64,000 nucleotides of DNA from Petunia secreta (GCA_029990175.1 JARKIP010000033.1:16475001-16539000), one strand, 5' to 3'. Counted from the stretch's first letter, positions 1 to 10,849 are shown. Notes: a model not told the origin generated them from the sequence alone. Numbers and translations: made by a program.

Positions 1-563
1 ACCTAGTGTTTTATGCTATTAGACATGATTGTAGCATATACCTGGCTGCAGATGAATATATTTGATCAATAGTAGTAATATGATTTTATTTTGCAGTTCA
101 CTCGCCATAGATATTTTTTAGATAGTAGATTCCTAGTCTTACTTAAATAGTTACTTGGATAGTGGATTCCTAGTCTTATTAGTGATCGAGATAGACATTG
201 TGGAAAATCATTAAGGGAGATTATAATTCTATAAGTAAAGAAGTTAATAAACGAATGCTTCATATACAGTAATAGAGAAATCAATGCTTACTCTGTGATA
301 ACACACATACACTAATAATGGGAAATGCAGGCCCTTGGCAACAAAAGACACGAGAAAAGAAAAGAAATGTTGATTATTTCAACACATTCGGAATTTTCAT
401 TTCTTGTTTTCTCCATAAATTACATTTTCAGAAATTTGTTATTGCACTTTCATACATTTTGTATATAGACAAACAACAAAACATTCTGAAATAAAATGTA
501 CAGTATGTAGTTATTTTTGTTTCATCCCAATTTTGAATTTTTAAATTTTACTTTTTTGCTAAA
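1..563. other. Gene-free stretch at window start
   Basis: No coding region is supported here. The only structure seen is a segment near 290-425 that recurs, diverged, at 6650-6800 on the far side of the hAT element. Short open frames are AT-rich noise. Confidence 0.6.
290..425. repeat. Local duplication, copy 1 (partner at 6650-6800)
   Basis: The phrases cactaataatgggaaa, gcaggccct and caacaaaagac, followed by gagaaa and atttcttgttt, occur in the same order at both places. With the hAT element removed the two copies lie under 1 kb apart, so this is probably an old local duplication that predates the transposon insertion. No function is visible. Confidence 0.6.
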
Positions 564-576
564 TAGAATGTATGTA

Positions 577-619
577 CTGACCCCACTTGTGGGATTATTC
601 TGGGTATGTTGTTGTTGTT
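577..619 (+). mobile_element. 5'-truncated SINE/RTE tail fragment with 13-bp target duplication
   Basis: This 43-bp body matches the 3' end shared by Solanaceae RTE LINEs and TS/Au-type SINEs: ccccacttgtgggatta, then tgggtatg and a (TTG)n tail. It is flanked by an exact 13-bp direct repeat, tagaatgtatgta, at 564-576 and 620-632. A target duplication around so short a body points to severe 5' truncation during target-primed reverse transcription. Confidence 0.8.
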
Positions 620-693
620 TAGAATGTATGTAATAATTTGTTTACTTAACTGCTTACTGATTGACAGTATGTAGAGCATACAATAGAAATGGA

Positions 694-790
694 CTAAGTT
701 GCTCTGACACGGGTGCGGGTGTCCGACACGGGTGCGGATCTAGAGGTCGGATCCTTCCTAGTACGGACACGGGTGCGGGGATCCGGCTAA
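694..790. repeat. hAT left end: TIR plus subterminal repeats
   Basis: After the TIR (694-704) the 13-mer gacacgggtgcgg occurs three times in the same orientation, at about 706, 725 and 766, followed by ggatccgg. These GC-rich direct repeats contrast with the AT-rich interior and resemble the subterminal transposase-binding clusters known from Ac-like elements. The binding role is inferred. Confidence 0.75.
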
Positions 791-1273
791 AAATAATTCA
801 AAAAAAATATATAGATTTTTAAATATATCTATAATGAGAGATTTTGTGGATACTTACTTGTTTGTTAATTATCTACACACTCCAAGTCCAAGATGACATA
901 ATTTCTTGATCTTCTTTCATTCTCAAGTTTTCCTACAAGCAATGAAACATATTAAAAGTTAGAACATATATAAAAAAGTTAGATGCATATAAATAAGTAT
1001 AAAGTAAAGTAAAAACATTACCTTTTGTGGTTTTGTCCAATAACTTTACATAAATACAAAGAATAAGACATACAATTATCATTCATTATATTATCACAAG
1101 ACAATTATAATATAAAATATAAAGAGTTCGCCATTATCATTAAGTCAATCACATAAGCACTTGAGTGTTGAGTTCCAAAAAGGCAAAAATATACAAGTTC
1201 AAGCACCATAAAAATTTACATTAACATGTGACCTATGACAAATCAAAAAAGTCTTTTTGATATTTAGCATTCT

Positions 1274-3543
1274 TCAATCTTCCTCCATATTTTCAAGATT
1301 AATTTCATCCAAATCTTCCACCTCTTCTTCAATAATTACTCCTTCTAGTTGAGGTTCATCTATTGATAAGTCAACTAGATCACCAATGGCTTCATCAACA
1401 TCAAACCGATCTCCACCTAAAGCAACATTAAAATAAAATTTATTTAAAATATAAAAGAAATACTACAATATAAGAGTAAGAAGACATAGATTGTAGACAT
1501 ACCCACATCCCAAAATTTGCTTGGGCCACTTTTATACTTTTCTTTTTGACGAGAAAGCAAGCGAAGATTATAGTGCACAAAAACTAGATCTTCGGCTCTT
1601 GAAGTCTCTAGCTTGTTTCTCTTAATGCTATGGATCAAAGAATAGGTGCTCCAATTTCTTTCACAACAAGAAGAAGAAGCCGGTTGTGAAAGTAATTTGT
1701 AAGCCAAGCTTTGTAGAAGTGGAGCGTGTACACCGTGGTTCGCCCACCAAGATAATGGATTCTCATACATCATCGCCTTAACCACATAAGGCTCACTAAA
1801 AGCACCACTCCCACTAGCAAATGCTCCATACTCTAGAGATGCTTGTTTTAGTTCACTTGAATCTTTAAAAAGCCTTTTGAAGCATTTGAACCTATTTGAG
1901 GAAATCTCAATATCCTCATTTGGAGCAAGTCTTCGAATCCCATTGCCTTCCCCGCTAAGCCACGATTCATGGTAGTATTTTGGTACCAATGAATGCGCCA
2001 TACAATGCAAAGGGGTATTACTTTTGTTCCACCTAGCAACAAGAATCTCTTGAATTGTATTAAAAAACTCCGATTGTTCGGTAATAAGATCTTTACCTTC
2101 ATGCTCAAAAATAATTGCCTTCACCTTTTCAATCATTGTATCCCACATATCATAAATAAGATGCAATTTTGGTTCATCAAGATCGGCACTCCTAAGCATG
2201 GACACAATCGGTTCCGTAAACTTTAAAAAATAATCAATTTTATCCCACCATTCATCATTCATTATAAGGGATTTCATTTCACGTGTTTTTGCTTCAACAA
2301 CTTTATCTCCCTTATAGTTTTTCCAATTATCATCCATAACCATTTTTTCAAGTGATGCCTTAACTTGAAAAACACGGTTAGTCATAACAACATGTGATGC
2401 AAATCTTGTTTCGGCAACTTTCAACAAAGACAATGCCGAATGTTTTTCAAATAGAGCAAGGGCCATATCATGATTCAACACAAAATTTTTCAAGCTACTA
2501 ACTTCACCAATCAAATCTAAAATCCATTTGCAACGTTCAAATTGGCTTGATTTTTCGGAAGGTTGGCACATGCTTTTTAATGCAAGGTTCAAGCAATGAA
2601 CAACACATGGTGTCCAAAATATATGTGGAAAAGTTTGCTCAACCTTAGAACCGGCAAGCTTCATATTACTTGCATTATCGGTGATTACTTGAACCACATT
2701 ACTTGGACCAACTTCTTCAATTGACTTAATGAATAAATCGGCTATATATTCCCCACCCTTAACAACACCACTTGAATTAATTGATTTCACAAATATTGGG
2801 CCACCACTAGAAGCCGCCATTATATTTATCAAAGGTCGCCTTTTAACATCCGACCATCCATCGGAACAAATAGACAACCCTTTTCTCGGCCATGCATCTT
2901 TAATGGGTTGTAACTTTCTATTGATATGATTTTTCTCTTGAGCTAAAAGGGTTGTTCTTAACCTATTATATGTTGGAGGGACATAACCCGGTATAGAGGT
3001 ACTTGCCAAGAACGCGGAGTACTTTTTAAAATAGGGAGACTTAGCAAAATTAAAAGATAAACCTGAGGCGTAGAACATCCGGGCTGCTATCTTATCCGCG
3101 ATGTTTCTATTCTCGATGTTGAACGACTTCTCTAGAGCTCCAATGTTCGAATCTTTTCTTTTCTTAAAATGTGATATATCCGACCCTTCCGGAAGAGATA
3201 TATAATCTGCTTTTTTTCGCGCATCAAGTTGAATGGAAGATTTTTTCTTTTCCGCTTGCTCGTGTTCTATCTTCATAGCATCACATACTTCCTTACTTAT
3301 TTCTTTACATACTTGCACACCTAGCCCCGAAATTTTCAATAGATGACCTTTTACTTTTGAATATGATCCGGTAACTCTTTTGTTACAATAGTTACAAGAC
3401 CATACTCGATTTCCACCACCATTTGGACTAACTTCAAGAACTTTTACATGATTCCATAAAGGCTTATCATCAAAATCGGAACCTACACTTTTTGTAGGCC
3501 TTAACAAGCCCTTTCCTTTTTTATTTGCTAGTGATGAAGCCAT
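1274..3543 (-). CDS. hAT transposase (BED finger, DUF659, hAT dimerisation domain)
   Basis: Cut-and-paste transposase of the enclosing hAT element. Exon 1 runs 3543 to 1503. A BED-type zinc finger lies near residues 28-80 (C50, C53, H67, C79). A DUF659/RNase H-like core follows at about 205-355, with the CSDGWSD and ITDNASNM acidic motifs and the CVVHCLNLALK motif. The C-terminal hAT dimerisation region is at about 595-670 (LLSQPASSSCCERNWST). An intron is predicted from GTATGT at 1502 to AG at 1417, joining exon 2 (1416-1274) in frame; exon 2 encodes a strongly acidic tail ending DEINLENMEED. The spliced product would be 727 aa. Reading through the intron instead gives a hydrophobic tail stopping at 1444. 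The start is the first ATG of the open frame, before the lysine-rich N terminus. No internal stops are seen. Family assignment is secure; the splice is inferred from consensus sites. Confidence 0.92.
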
Positions 3544-3984
3544 TATGAAGATTTTAATGGAATTTTGAGTTTTGAGGCAGAGGAGAAGACAAGTTCGGTT
3601 TTGTAAAAATGTGTAATAGATACACTTGTTTTGTATAATGTTATGTTATGGAGGGAACAAGTTGTCTGTGAAAAGACCTTTGAAAATTATATCATTGTAG
3701 CTACTAGCTACTTTGCATAGCGTGTACAGAGTACTATGTAATAATCCAACGTGGGTTAGTATTGTTTGACTAAATCTAATGGTGGAAAGTCTAAACTAGT
3801 GTACTACTCTATACTTTTTCATTTTATATCTAAAATATTTTAGTAATTCAAACATTGTTTATAAGAAATACTTTATAAGTCTTCCAATTTTACTTACCAA
3901 GTTTTATAATAACTATTACTATTTCATTTTCTTAATTAATTAAAATGAGTACTTTAAGAATTATGTATTTTAATTTTGGTCGTA

Positions 3985-4980
3985 TTTCATAAATCGTTTG
4001 ATTGGTTAATGTGATCTATTTGCGAACTATATATACTTTAACGTTTAATTAATAGTTAATTATATAAAGTTAAATTGTACCCTTAATCGAATATGTTATT
4101 ATATTTAATCCAATTTACAATATCAAAACTTATATAGAAGGAACCAAACGAATGTCTCACACGTTTGATTGGTTAATGTGATCTGTTTGAATGTCTCACG
4201 TGTTTGATTGGTTAATGTGATATGTTTTTGAGAACTATATATATCTTAATGTTAATTAACACTTAATTATATAAGGTTAAGTTGTGCTCTTAATCAAATA
4301 AGTTATTATATTTCATCCAATTCACAGTATCAAAACTTATATAGATAGAACTAAACGAATGTCTCACACGTTTGATTGGTTAATGTGATCTGTTTGAATG
4401 TCTCACGTGTTTGATTGGTTAATGTGATCTGTTTGAGAACTATATATACTTTAACGTTTAATAAACAGTTAATTATATAAGGTTAAACTGTACCCTTAAT
4501 CGAATAAGTTATTACATATAATCCAATTCACAATATCAAAACTTATATAGAAGGAACCAAACGAATGTCTAACACGTTTGATTGGTTAATGTGATCTGTT
4601 TGAATGTCTCACGTGTTTGATTGGTTAATGTGATATGTTTTTGAGAACTATATATATCTTAATGTTAATTAACACTTAATTATATAAGGTTAAGTTGTGC
4701 TCTTAATCAAATAAGTTATTATATTTCATCCAATTCACAGTATCAAAACTTATATAGATAGAACTAAACGAATGTCTCACACGTTTGATTGGTTAATGTG
4801 ATCTGTTTGAATGTCTCACGTGTTTGATTGGTTAATGTGATATATTTGAGAACTATATATACTTTAACGTTTAATAAACAGTTAATTATATAAGGTTAAA
4901 TTGTACCCTTAATCGAATAAGTTATTACATATAATCCAATTCACAATATCAAAACTTATAGATACAAATAAAACAAAACG
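3985..4980. repeat. Tandem array of about 207-bp units in alternating A-B order
   Basis: Units begin with acgaatgtct at 4148, 4355, 4561 and 4768 and end at 4978; a partial first unit starts near 3988. Spacing is 206-210 bp. Units 1, 3 and 5 share one variant (ctttaacg ... tacccttaatcg) and units 2 and 4 another (cttaatgttaattaacac ... gctcttaatc), so the real period is a 413-bp dimer. Inside each full unit the phrase gtttgattggttaatgtgat occurs twice. The array lies inside the hAT element, upstream of the transposase start. Confidence 0.9.
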
Positions 4981-6179
4981 AATGACTAAACTGATGATAA
5001 AACTTAATTATTGTGAGTTAGTTTATAAGTCATTTGTTTCCTAAAATTTTTTATATTTCTCCTTTGTATAGGATTATTCATTTTCTAAATATAAAATAAT
5101 CTTTATAATGAGAGTTTAATTGAGAGGGATGAACGGATTTGGAATAAGCTTCTTTTCAATTAGGGCGCTTGTTTTAATTTAATTTGAAAATTTTTAAATT
5201 TATTTTAGTTTAAATTTTTTAAAGTTTAATTTAATATAACATTGTAAGTTTAATGTTAAATGTACAACTTATTTCTTACCTTAGACATTAACTTTTTTAT
5301 AGTTGTCTTTCATCTATAATTCAATTTAAATCAAAATCATACGTAATTATAATTTTTAATTTTGATTAGATCTCTAGTTACTATTATAAAAAGAAAATTA
5401 GACATAGAGTGTAAGTCTTCACCAATCACCATACAGAGTAAAGAAGAATATTTATTAATAAGAAGTTTTTTATAACTACCTGTCTATAAAATTTTATTTT
5501 ATTTATTACCACAATTTATTTAAGTAATGCAGTACCATAAATTTATAATTACAAATATAACATATTTCTATTTATCCCTATCCAATACTTACCACGATAC
5601 ATAGATTTAGTGGAATTAATGCACGTAACAATTATCAGACACCTCATACTAATTTAATAAGCAAATGACACATGTTATGCTATGTATAATTATTTGTACA
5701 CAAAAAAGATTGAAGTGCTAATTGAAAAACTTGAGCACTCAAACTTAAAAAGGCTAAATATTAAATGGGTTAACTAAAATATACTACACACTAAAGTCTC
5801 AATAGAATTAAACCTCACTTAGTAGTTGGTTCAACAACAATCTGCTCATCTTCTCCGTCTTCTCCGTCAACACCATAAAATCCGTCCACTGATTTGAGTA
5901 AAAAAATTACTCCGTCCAACTACGCTGGTTACATATTTCTGATGTTTAGCCGACTCCAAAATCTCGATCTAATTTGCCTGAAAATCTGAATTGATTATTG
6001 CTTAATTTCCAATCAAGAGAAGAAGCAAGGAAGAAGATGAATATAAAGAACTAATTTCGTACATCGACGAACATATAAGGTATGTCATTTTCTTCAAATT
6101 TACCTTGTTTTGGTTCTAATTTCGAAAATCAAATCGTATCTTGTCTCGAATTTTCGGGTCGATCGTGGTCAAAGTACCC
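4981..6179. other. AT-rich hAT interior upstream of the transposase gene
   Basis: No coding region is supported. This is the 5' side of the minus-strand transposase and should contain its promoter and any leader exon, but no convincing TATA box or splice pair could be assigned. Confidence 0.5.
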
Positions 6180-6281
6180 AAAATCGTTTGACCGGATCCG
6201 GTGCGGATCCCGTACCCACACCCGTACCCATGTCGTGTCGACACGGGTGCGGCACCTAAAGTGCCGTGCGGAGCAACTTAG
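6180..6281. repeat. hAT right end: subterminal repeats plus TIR
   Basis: Contains ggatccggtgcggatcc, alternating acccgtaccc motifs, the 13-mer gacacgggtgcgg at 6240, a small inverted repeat (ggcacctaaagtgcc) and the TIR gagcaacttag ending at 6281. It mirrors the GC-rich left end. Confidence 0.75.
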
Positions 6282-6289
6282 GAAATGGA

Positions 6290-7331
6290 ACTAAAAGACT
6301 CGTTTCAAGTTAAAGCAAGTGCTCTGGTCTTAGCAGTTGATAGAAAATTAAGTCTGATGGTTCAGGACTTGTCAAGTTGAAAAATTAGAAATAATTTTCT
6401 ATTCACTTGCGAAGACTCACTTAAGGAATGTTGCTTAAGGCAACATCGCTTCTCACATCTGATGGCATGTAATTTCGGGGATGATGAGGTGGTTCTGAAT
6501 AGTATTTCCATTTATCTGTATGCCCCTCAAATCTGTCCTGACTCCTGAGTAGTTGTAATGGTTTGCAAGGGCTGAACATGTTATCATGTAGGTCAATGTG
6601 TAAAGGATCATACTGATCTTTCAGTTTGGTGCATAAAGGCCTCTTCAATTGCTATGCACGAACACACACAGACACATGCAGATGCACACACTAATAATGG
6701 GAAAGGCAGGCCCTCCTCAACAAAAGACGCGAGAAATGAATGAAATGTAGATATGAATCCATTGTTATATTTTCCGTGACACTCTTTTATTTCTTGTTTC
6801 ATGTCATTTATTATTTTGTCTAATGTTCATCTGACAAAATCATTTCCTTTTCATGCCATTTATCCAATAACGAGATAATTGGAGTTTCTTGATATGCTAA
6901 TAGTCGAGTACATGCTTATCCCGAATTTTCTATGGCTCTTGTTCTGGGAACAATTAAGAATCATTAAATAGACTAGTGTGTTTTTGATAAGGAGATAGAC
7001 TAGTGTTAAGTGACGAGGAGATTACAGGGGGGAAATGTAATGAATTCCAAGCATCAGAATTATTCGATTTAATTGAGTCTGTAAGATCCGACTGACTAGA
7101 GTGATCAGTAGCTTGATCAGCTTAAAAGAAAGTTAGGCAAGTTTGGAAAGATAGATTTTTGTCACTCAGTTTTTAGAGCTGAGCCAGTTGATCCGGTGTT
7201 CTCCTCCCCCTCTCTCTATACTTTGGTAGTTGTGAAGTCAAAATTTGAATCTTAATGTCCTGAAGTTTGATCCTTATCTCGTGGCTAACTTGTAGAAGTT
7301 CTAACTTACAAGCCTCCTAGTCGGAAGAAAA
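6290..7331. other. Intergenic/5' region of MED27 with duplication copy 2
   Basis: 6650-6800 is the second copy of the segment at 290-425. The stretch just upstream of the MED27 start (about 7195-7225) is pyrimidine-rich and probably leader sequence. No other gene is supported. Confidence 0.5.
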
Positions 7332-8579
7332 ATGCAGCAACCAACACCACCACCACACACGATGGTGGTACCAGCAGCTTCAGCGGTAGAGTCCAGTGAG
7401 GCGAATGGAGATGCACCGCCGAAGCAGGTGGCAATGGCACTGGAGCGGCTGGGGCAGGCGAGTCGGCTCATAGCTGATATCAGACTTGGCGCAGATCGGC
7501 TTTTGGAAGCCCTATTTGTGGCGGCTCAGCCACAACACTCCTCTAAACCTTTGCATCTCATCCTCAAAGAAGAAGCTTCGATGAGACAACACCTACAAGA
7601 CCTTCGTGCTGTTGGAAAGCAGTTGGAAGATTCTGGTGTTCTCAATGATTCCCTTCGCTCACGAAGTAATTCATGGGGCCTCCACATGCCCTTAGTTTGT
7701 CCGGATGGTGCAGTTGTTGCATATGCATGGAAGAGACAGCTCGCTGGTCAGGCTGGTGCATCTGCAGTTGATAGGACCAGGTTAGCTCTCAAAGCCTTTA
7801 CTGATCAGAAAAGACGATTTTTCCCACACCTTGATACCAATTCCAGTGAGGAGGCTTCTCCTAAGAAACTTTGTGGTCCTCCATCAAGTGATCAAGGAGA
7901 AAGTAGTGAGCTGAAAACAGTTTCAGAAGTTTTGACACATCTGAAAAAGGAGGTTCCAGATGTAGTAACTTTTTCCTACCAGCGTTTGGATTGGTTAAAG
8001 CGGGCTACCTCATTGCCTTCTTTGACCAATGAAAATTCTATTGAATTATCTAAAGATAATACTTTCCAGAGTACTGGAAAGTTAAGACATGGATCATTTG
8101 ACGATGTTGTTCCAGAGAAGGTTGCTGTAATCGAGTTGTTGATTCCTTCTGTATTTAGAGCCGTAGTATCAGTTTCCCCGGCTGGTTCCTTGGATCCTGA
8201 TGCTGTAGCGTTCTTCTCGCCAGATGAGGGTGGCAGCTATGTACATGCAAGGGGATTTTCTGTTCATCATGTATTTAGGCACGTCACGGAGCATGCTGCT
8301 ATGGCTTTACAATATTTTACTGGTGTCAGTACCGAGACAGCCTTGCTTTCTTTGCTGCTCTGGATCTGCAGCTACCAGACTTTGTTGTCAAAACCCTGCA
8401 GCAAATGTAGCCGGGTACTATCAATGGACAAAGAGTCAGCTATAATACTGCCGCCTGTTAGTCGGCCTTACCGGAACTTTTGCGCGGGGAAGTTCTTGTC
8501 GAAGTCTATTTTGACAGAGGGCCAAAGTGTTGATTCTACTCAGGCTTTTCATATTGGCTGCTTTTCTGAGGAAGCATAG
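7332..8579 (+). CDS. MED27: Mediator of RNA polymerase II transcription subunit 27
   Basis: Subunit of the nuclear Mediator complex, which bridges transcription factors and RNA polymerase II. The 415-residue frame starts with a proline-rich low-complexity leader. It continues with a helical N-terminal region (about 33-100, VAMALERLGQASRLIADIRLG), a Ser/Glu-rich middle and a conserved C-terminal domain. That domain contains CSKC at residues 356-359, then the LPPVSRPY motif, and further cysteines near C385 and C410, consistent with the zinc-binding C terminus of the MED27 family. The length is close to that of plant MED27 proteins as I remember them. The gene is a single uninterrupted exon with no stops, start context aaaaATGc. 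Neighbours are repeats, so context adds nothing. Identification rests on overall resemblance to plant MED27, not on a search. Confidence 0.85.
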   Translation: MQQPTPPPHTMVVPAASAVESSEANGDAPPKQVAMALERLGQASRLIADIRLGADRLLEALFVAAQPQHSSKPLHLILKEEASMRQHLQDLRAVGKQLEDSGVLNDSLRSRSNSWGLHMPLVCPDGAVVAYAWKRQLAGQAGASAVDRTRLALKAFTDQKRRFFPHLDTNSSEEASPKKLCGPPSSDQGESSELKTVSEVLTHLKKEVPDVVTFSYQRLDWLKRATSLPSLTNENSIELSKDNTFQSTGKLRHGSFDDVVPEKVAVIELLIPSVFRAVVSVSPAGSLDPDAVAFFSPDEGGSYVHARGFSVHHVFRHVTEHAAMALQYFTGVSTETALLSLLLWICSYQTLLSKPCSKCSRVLSMDKESAIILPPVSRPYRNFCAGKFLSKSILTEGQSVDSTQAFHIGCFSEEA

Positions 8580-9095
8580 GAAATCAGCTACCTGCACCTG
8601 ATCTTAAACATTGCACAAAAGAGTTTCCAAATCCATAGGCTTTTAAGGATTTGGAAGTTTTCTCTTCTGTACTTTGTTTTGTTGTGTATTTATATTCCTT
8701 GCCCTTTTAGGATAAGTGTAGCTTTTACTCTATTTCCTCCTAATCATGCCTGATTTTAAGATTGTACGAAGAAATGACAGGTATATAGGCTTTTTATAAT
8801 TCGGACCCTCTTTTCAGAAGGATAAAAAAGTGTCGTGAGTTTTTCCTGCTATCCTAACTATATGGGAAATGAAGGCGGTAAAGTAACTATCTTAAAGTTT
8901 GAATTTGTGATGTACCTAAGGGAAACTTCAACTGTGGCATTACTTTGATCTCTAAATGGCGTAAATAAACATTTTCTATTGCCAACTTTGCTGGAAACAA
9001 ACAACTTGCTCTTACCAGAGGTAAGTTATTATAAGTATACTTGCTTGGACAGTTGCACGGTTGCATTCGGTGCTTAATCATCATCCATAAGCTTT
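8580..9095. other. 3' region of MED27 and intergenic DNA
   Basis: T-rich sequence following the MED27 stop, probably 3' UTR and polyadenylation region (T-rich stretch at 8650-8800). Nothing else is recognisable. Confidence 0.45.
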
Positions 9096-9660
9096 TATCG
9101 TTTTGGTCATCCTCTTCATTAATTTTCTCAAAAATATTTAATTATAGGAGTAGTCATTTACAGCTTTGATGGGAGAACCCCCCACACACCGGTTCAACAC
9201 CCCCCCCCCCCCCTTCCCCCAAAGCAGTAGTACTCTGAAGTCTGAAAGAAAGTTGTTGGTTTAACCAAACTATTTGGGCAGCACAGAGATTCTACTGGAT
9301 GCATCATCCATGATTCAATTTGTCCAGACTCCATCCATTGGAGTGGAATTCTCCAGTTCCACATCGCTCAGAATTCAAGCTCATCAACCTTCCCCCCACA
9401 CAAAATTTCACAACAAGGTCCTTTAGCGCGTTGCTATTTAAGTTTTTACTTCTTTTTTCTAACTTATACTATATGAACAGGCTATTGTCGCTAGTTTTGA
9501 CAAACTACACATAAGTACTAACGAACGCATCAAAAGTCAATAAATTTATAATCTTTAATAGATCCGGAAAAATATGCTTGCAAATATATTAATAGTGGCC
9601 TTAACGTTTGACGTGAACAAATAAATTCTTAAAGAACCATTAAAAATGCTATAATTTGTT
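9096..9660. repeat. Dispersed duplication, copy 1 (partner 33668-34213)
   Basis: Starts with atcgttttggtc and continues through ttgttggtttaaccaaa, tatttgggcagcaca and catccatgattcaatttg to tttgacgtg and acaaataa, in the same order as the second copy 24.5 kb away. The second copy lies directly upstream of the acylphosphatase gene, so this is either a duplicated promoter segment or an unrecognised mobile element. A poly-C run at about 9200-9214 is specific to this copy. Confidence 0.85.
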
Positions 9661-9908
9661 TTATTAATGAAAACAACATAACTGAGAGCTTCATTTTGCA
9701 TTGCATCCAAACTGTTAACAATGTCACAAATCATTATAACAACTCAATTAAAAATAACTCTCGTTGAACATTTAAACTTGTTCACTAATAATTGATTATT
9801 GATTATATAACTTGAAAAAGTGAGGACAAAATATGACCAACTACGAGCAAACAATGTTCAATATAGTACCAAGTACCAACCATAACTAGTACTAGTACTG
9901 CCATTATA

Positions 9909-9928
9909 TAGTAGTAGTAGTAGTAGTA

Positions 9929-9992
<64 letters not shown>
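9909..9992. repeat. (TAG)n-(TAA)n microsatellite
   Basis: About seven TAG units pass directly into roughly twenty TAA units. It creates a spurious poly-tyrosine open frame on the minus strand. Confidence 0.97.
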
Positions 9993-9993
<1 letters not shown>

Positions 9994-10167
9994 TTCTTAA
10001 ATACGGAACACCCAAAATACTCTCACAAAAATGAAAATACACAAGGTTGAAAAAAATAAGGATAATTACACTAAAAGACAAGCAAAAGATAAAAATTACC
10101 AAAAATAGCCCATATTTCCGAATCTTACCTGACCTGTCACCCTTTTTCGAGATAGCAGTCTGCCGCA

Positions 10168-10250
10168 AGTTTATACAAGTTTATACAATTTTATACAAAT
10201 TTATACACGTGTATAAAATTGTATAAATTTGTATAAGTGTGTATATGCAA
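10168..10250. repeat. Imperfect palindrome of tttataca-type repeats
   Basis: Units of tttatacaa on the left and ttgtataaa on the right face each other around acacgtgt near 10208, so the stretch can fold into a long AT hairpin. It lies inside the family-A region. Confidence 0.75.
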
Positions 10251-10808
10251 GTGAATAAATTTGTATATTAAGGATATTTATATGAATTTTTACTTTTTTT
10301 ATGTATATTTTTGTATTTTTCTCATTGATACGCATTTATCTATGTATATTCATGTATAATTTATTTTTTGGGGAGAGATTTGTATGTATAAACTTGTCCA
10401 GAGCAATGATTTAGACGCATAAACAATATAAATTTAGTAAAATACAAAAAAAATAACGGCACCATTGACGGGGGAGGGTGTCTGCCGGCAGCTTAGTGGC
10501 TGGGGAGGGAGAGATTTGGTAGCTAGGGTGTTTTTTATGAAGGAGTGCTAAAATTTTTAATTTTAAGGATGGGTGCTACGCATGGAAAAAATATGGCCTC
10601 CTCTTGTAATTTTGGGTAGTGGGTTGCCTATTTTTCAAAATTTTCCAAAACAAGAAAAGAGAAAATTACGCTAAAAGACATGCTAAACCACTTAATTACA
10701 GAAAATACCGATACTTTTAAATAATTACCCTACATAACAGCACTTTTCACATTTTACAAAATATACAATTTTTCATTTCTTTCCTCTCTCTCTCTATCCA
10801 AAACCCTA

Positions 10809-10810
<2 letters not shown>

Positions 10811-10848
<38 letters not shown>
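10811..10848. repeat. (TC)n microsatellite
   Basis: A run of TC dinucleotides with one interruption, next to aaaccctaat. Confidence 0.95.

Positions 10849-10849
<1 letters not shown>

Larger units (their letters stand above)
694..6281 (-). mobile_element. Complete hAT-superfamily DNA transposon (about 5.6 kb)
   Basis: Both ends carry the terminal inverted repeat ctaagttgctc (11 bp; left at 694, right ending at 6281). The immediate flanks are a perfect 8-bp direct repeat, gaaatgga, at 686-693 and 6282-6289. An 8-bp target duplication is the hAT signature, and the gene inside encodes a BED-finger hAT transposase on the minus strand. GC-rich subterminal motifs (gacacgggtgcgg and variants) crowd both ends, as expected for transposase-binding sites. 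The interior between the transposase start and the right end is mostly AT-rich and holds a 207-bp tandem array. Intact ends, matching target duplication and an open transposase suggest a recently active, possibly autonomous copy. Confidence 0.93.

Noticed and set aside
9803..10168. 121-aa minus-strand open frame with a poly-tyrosine run
   Set aside because: It is the translation of the TAG/TAA microsatellite; no domain on either side.
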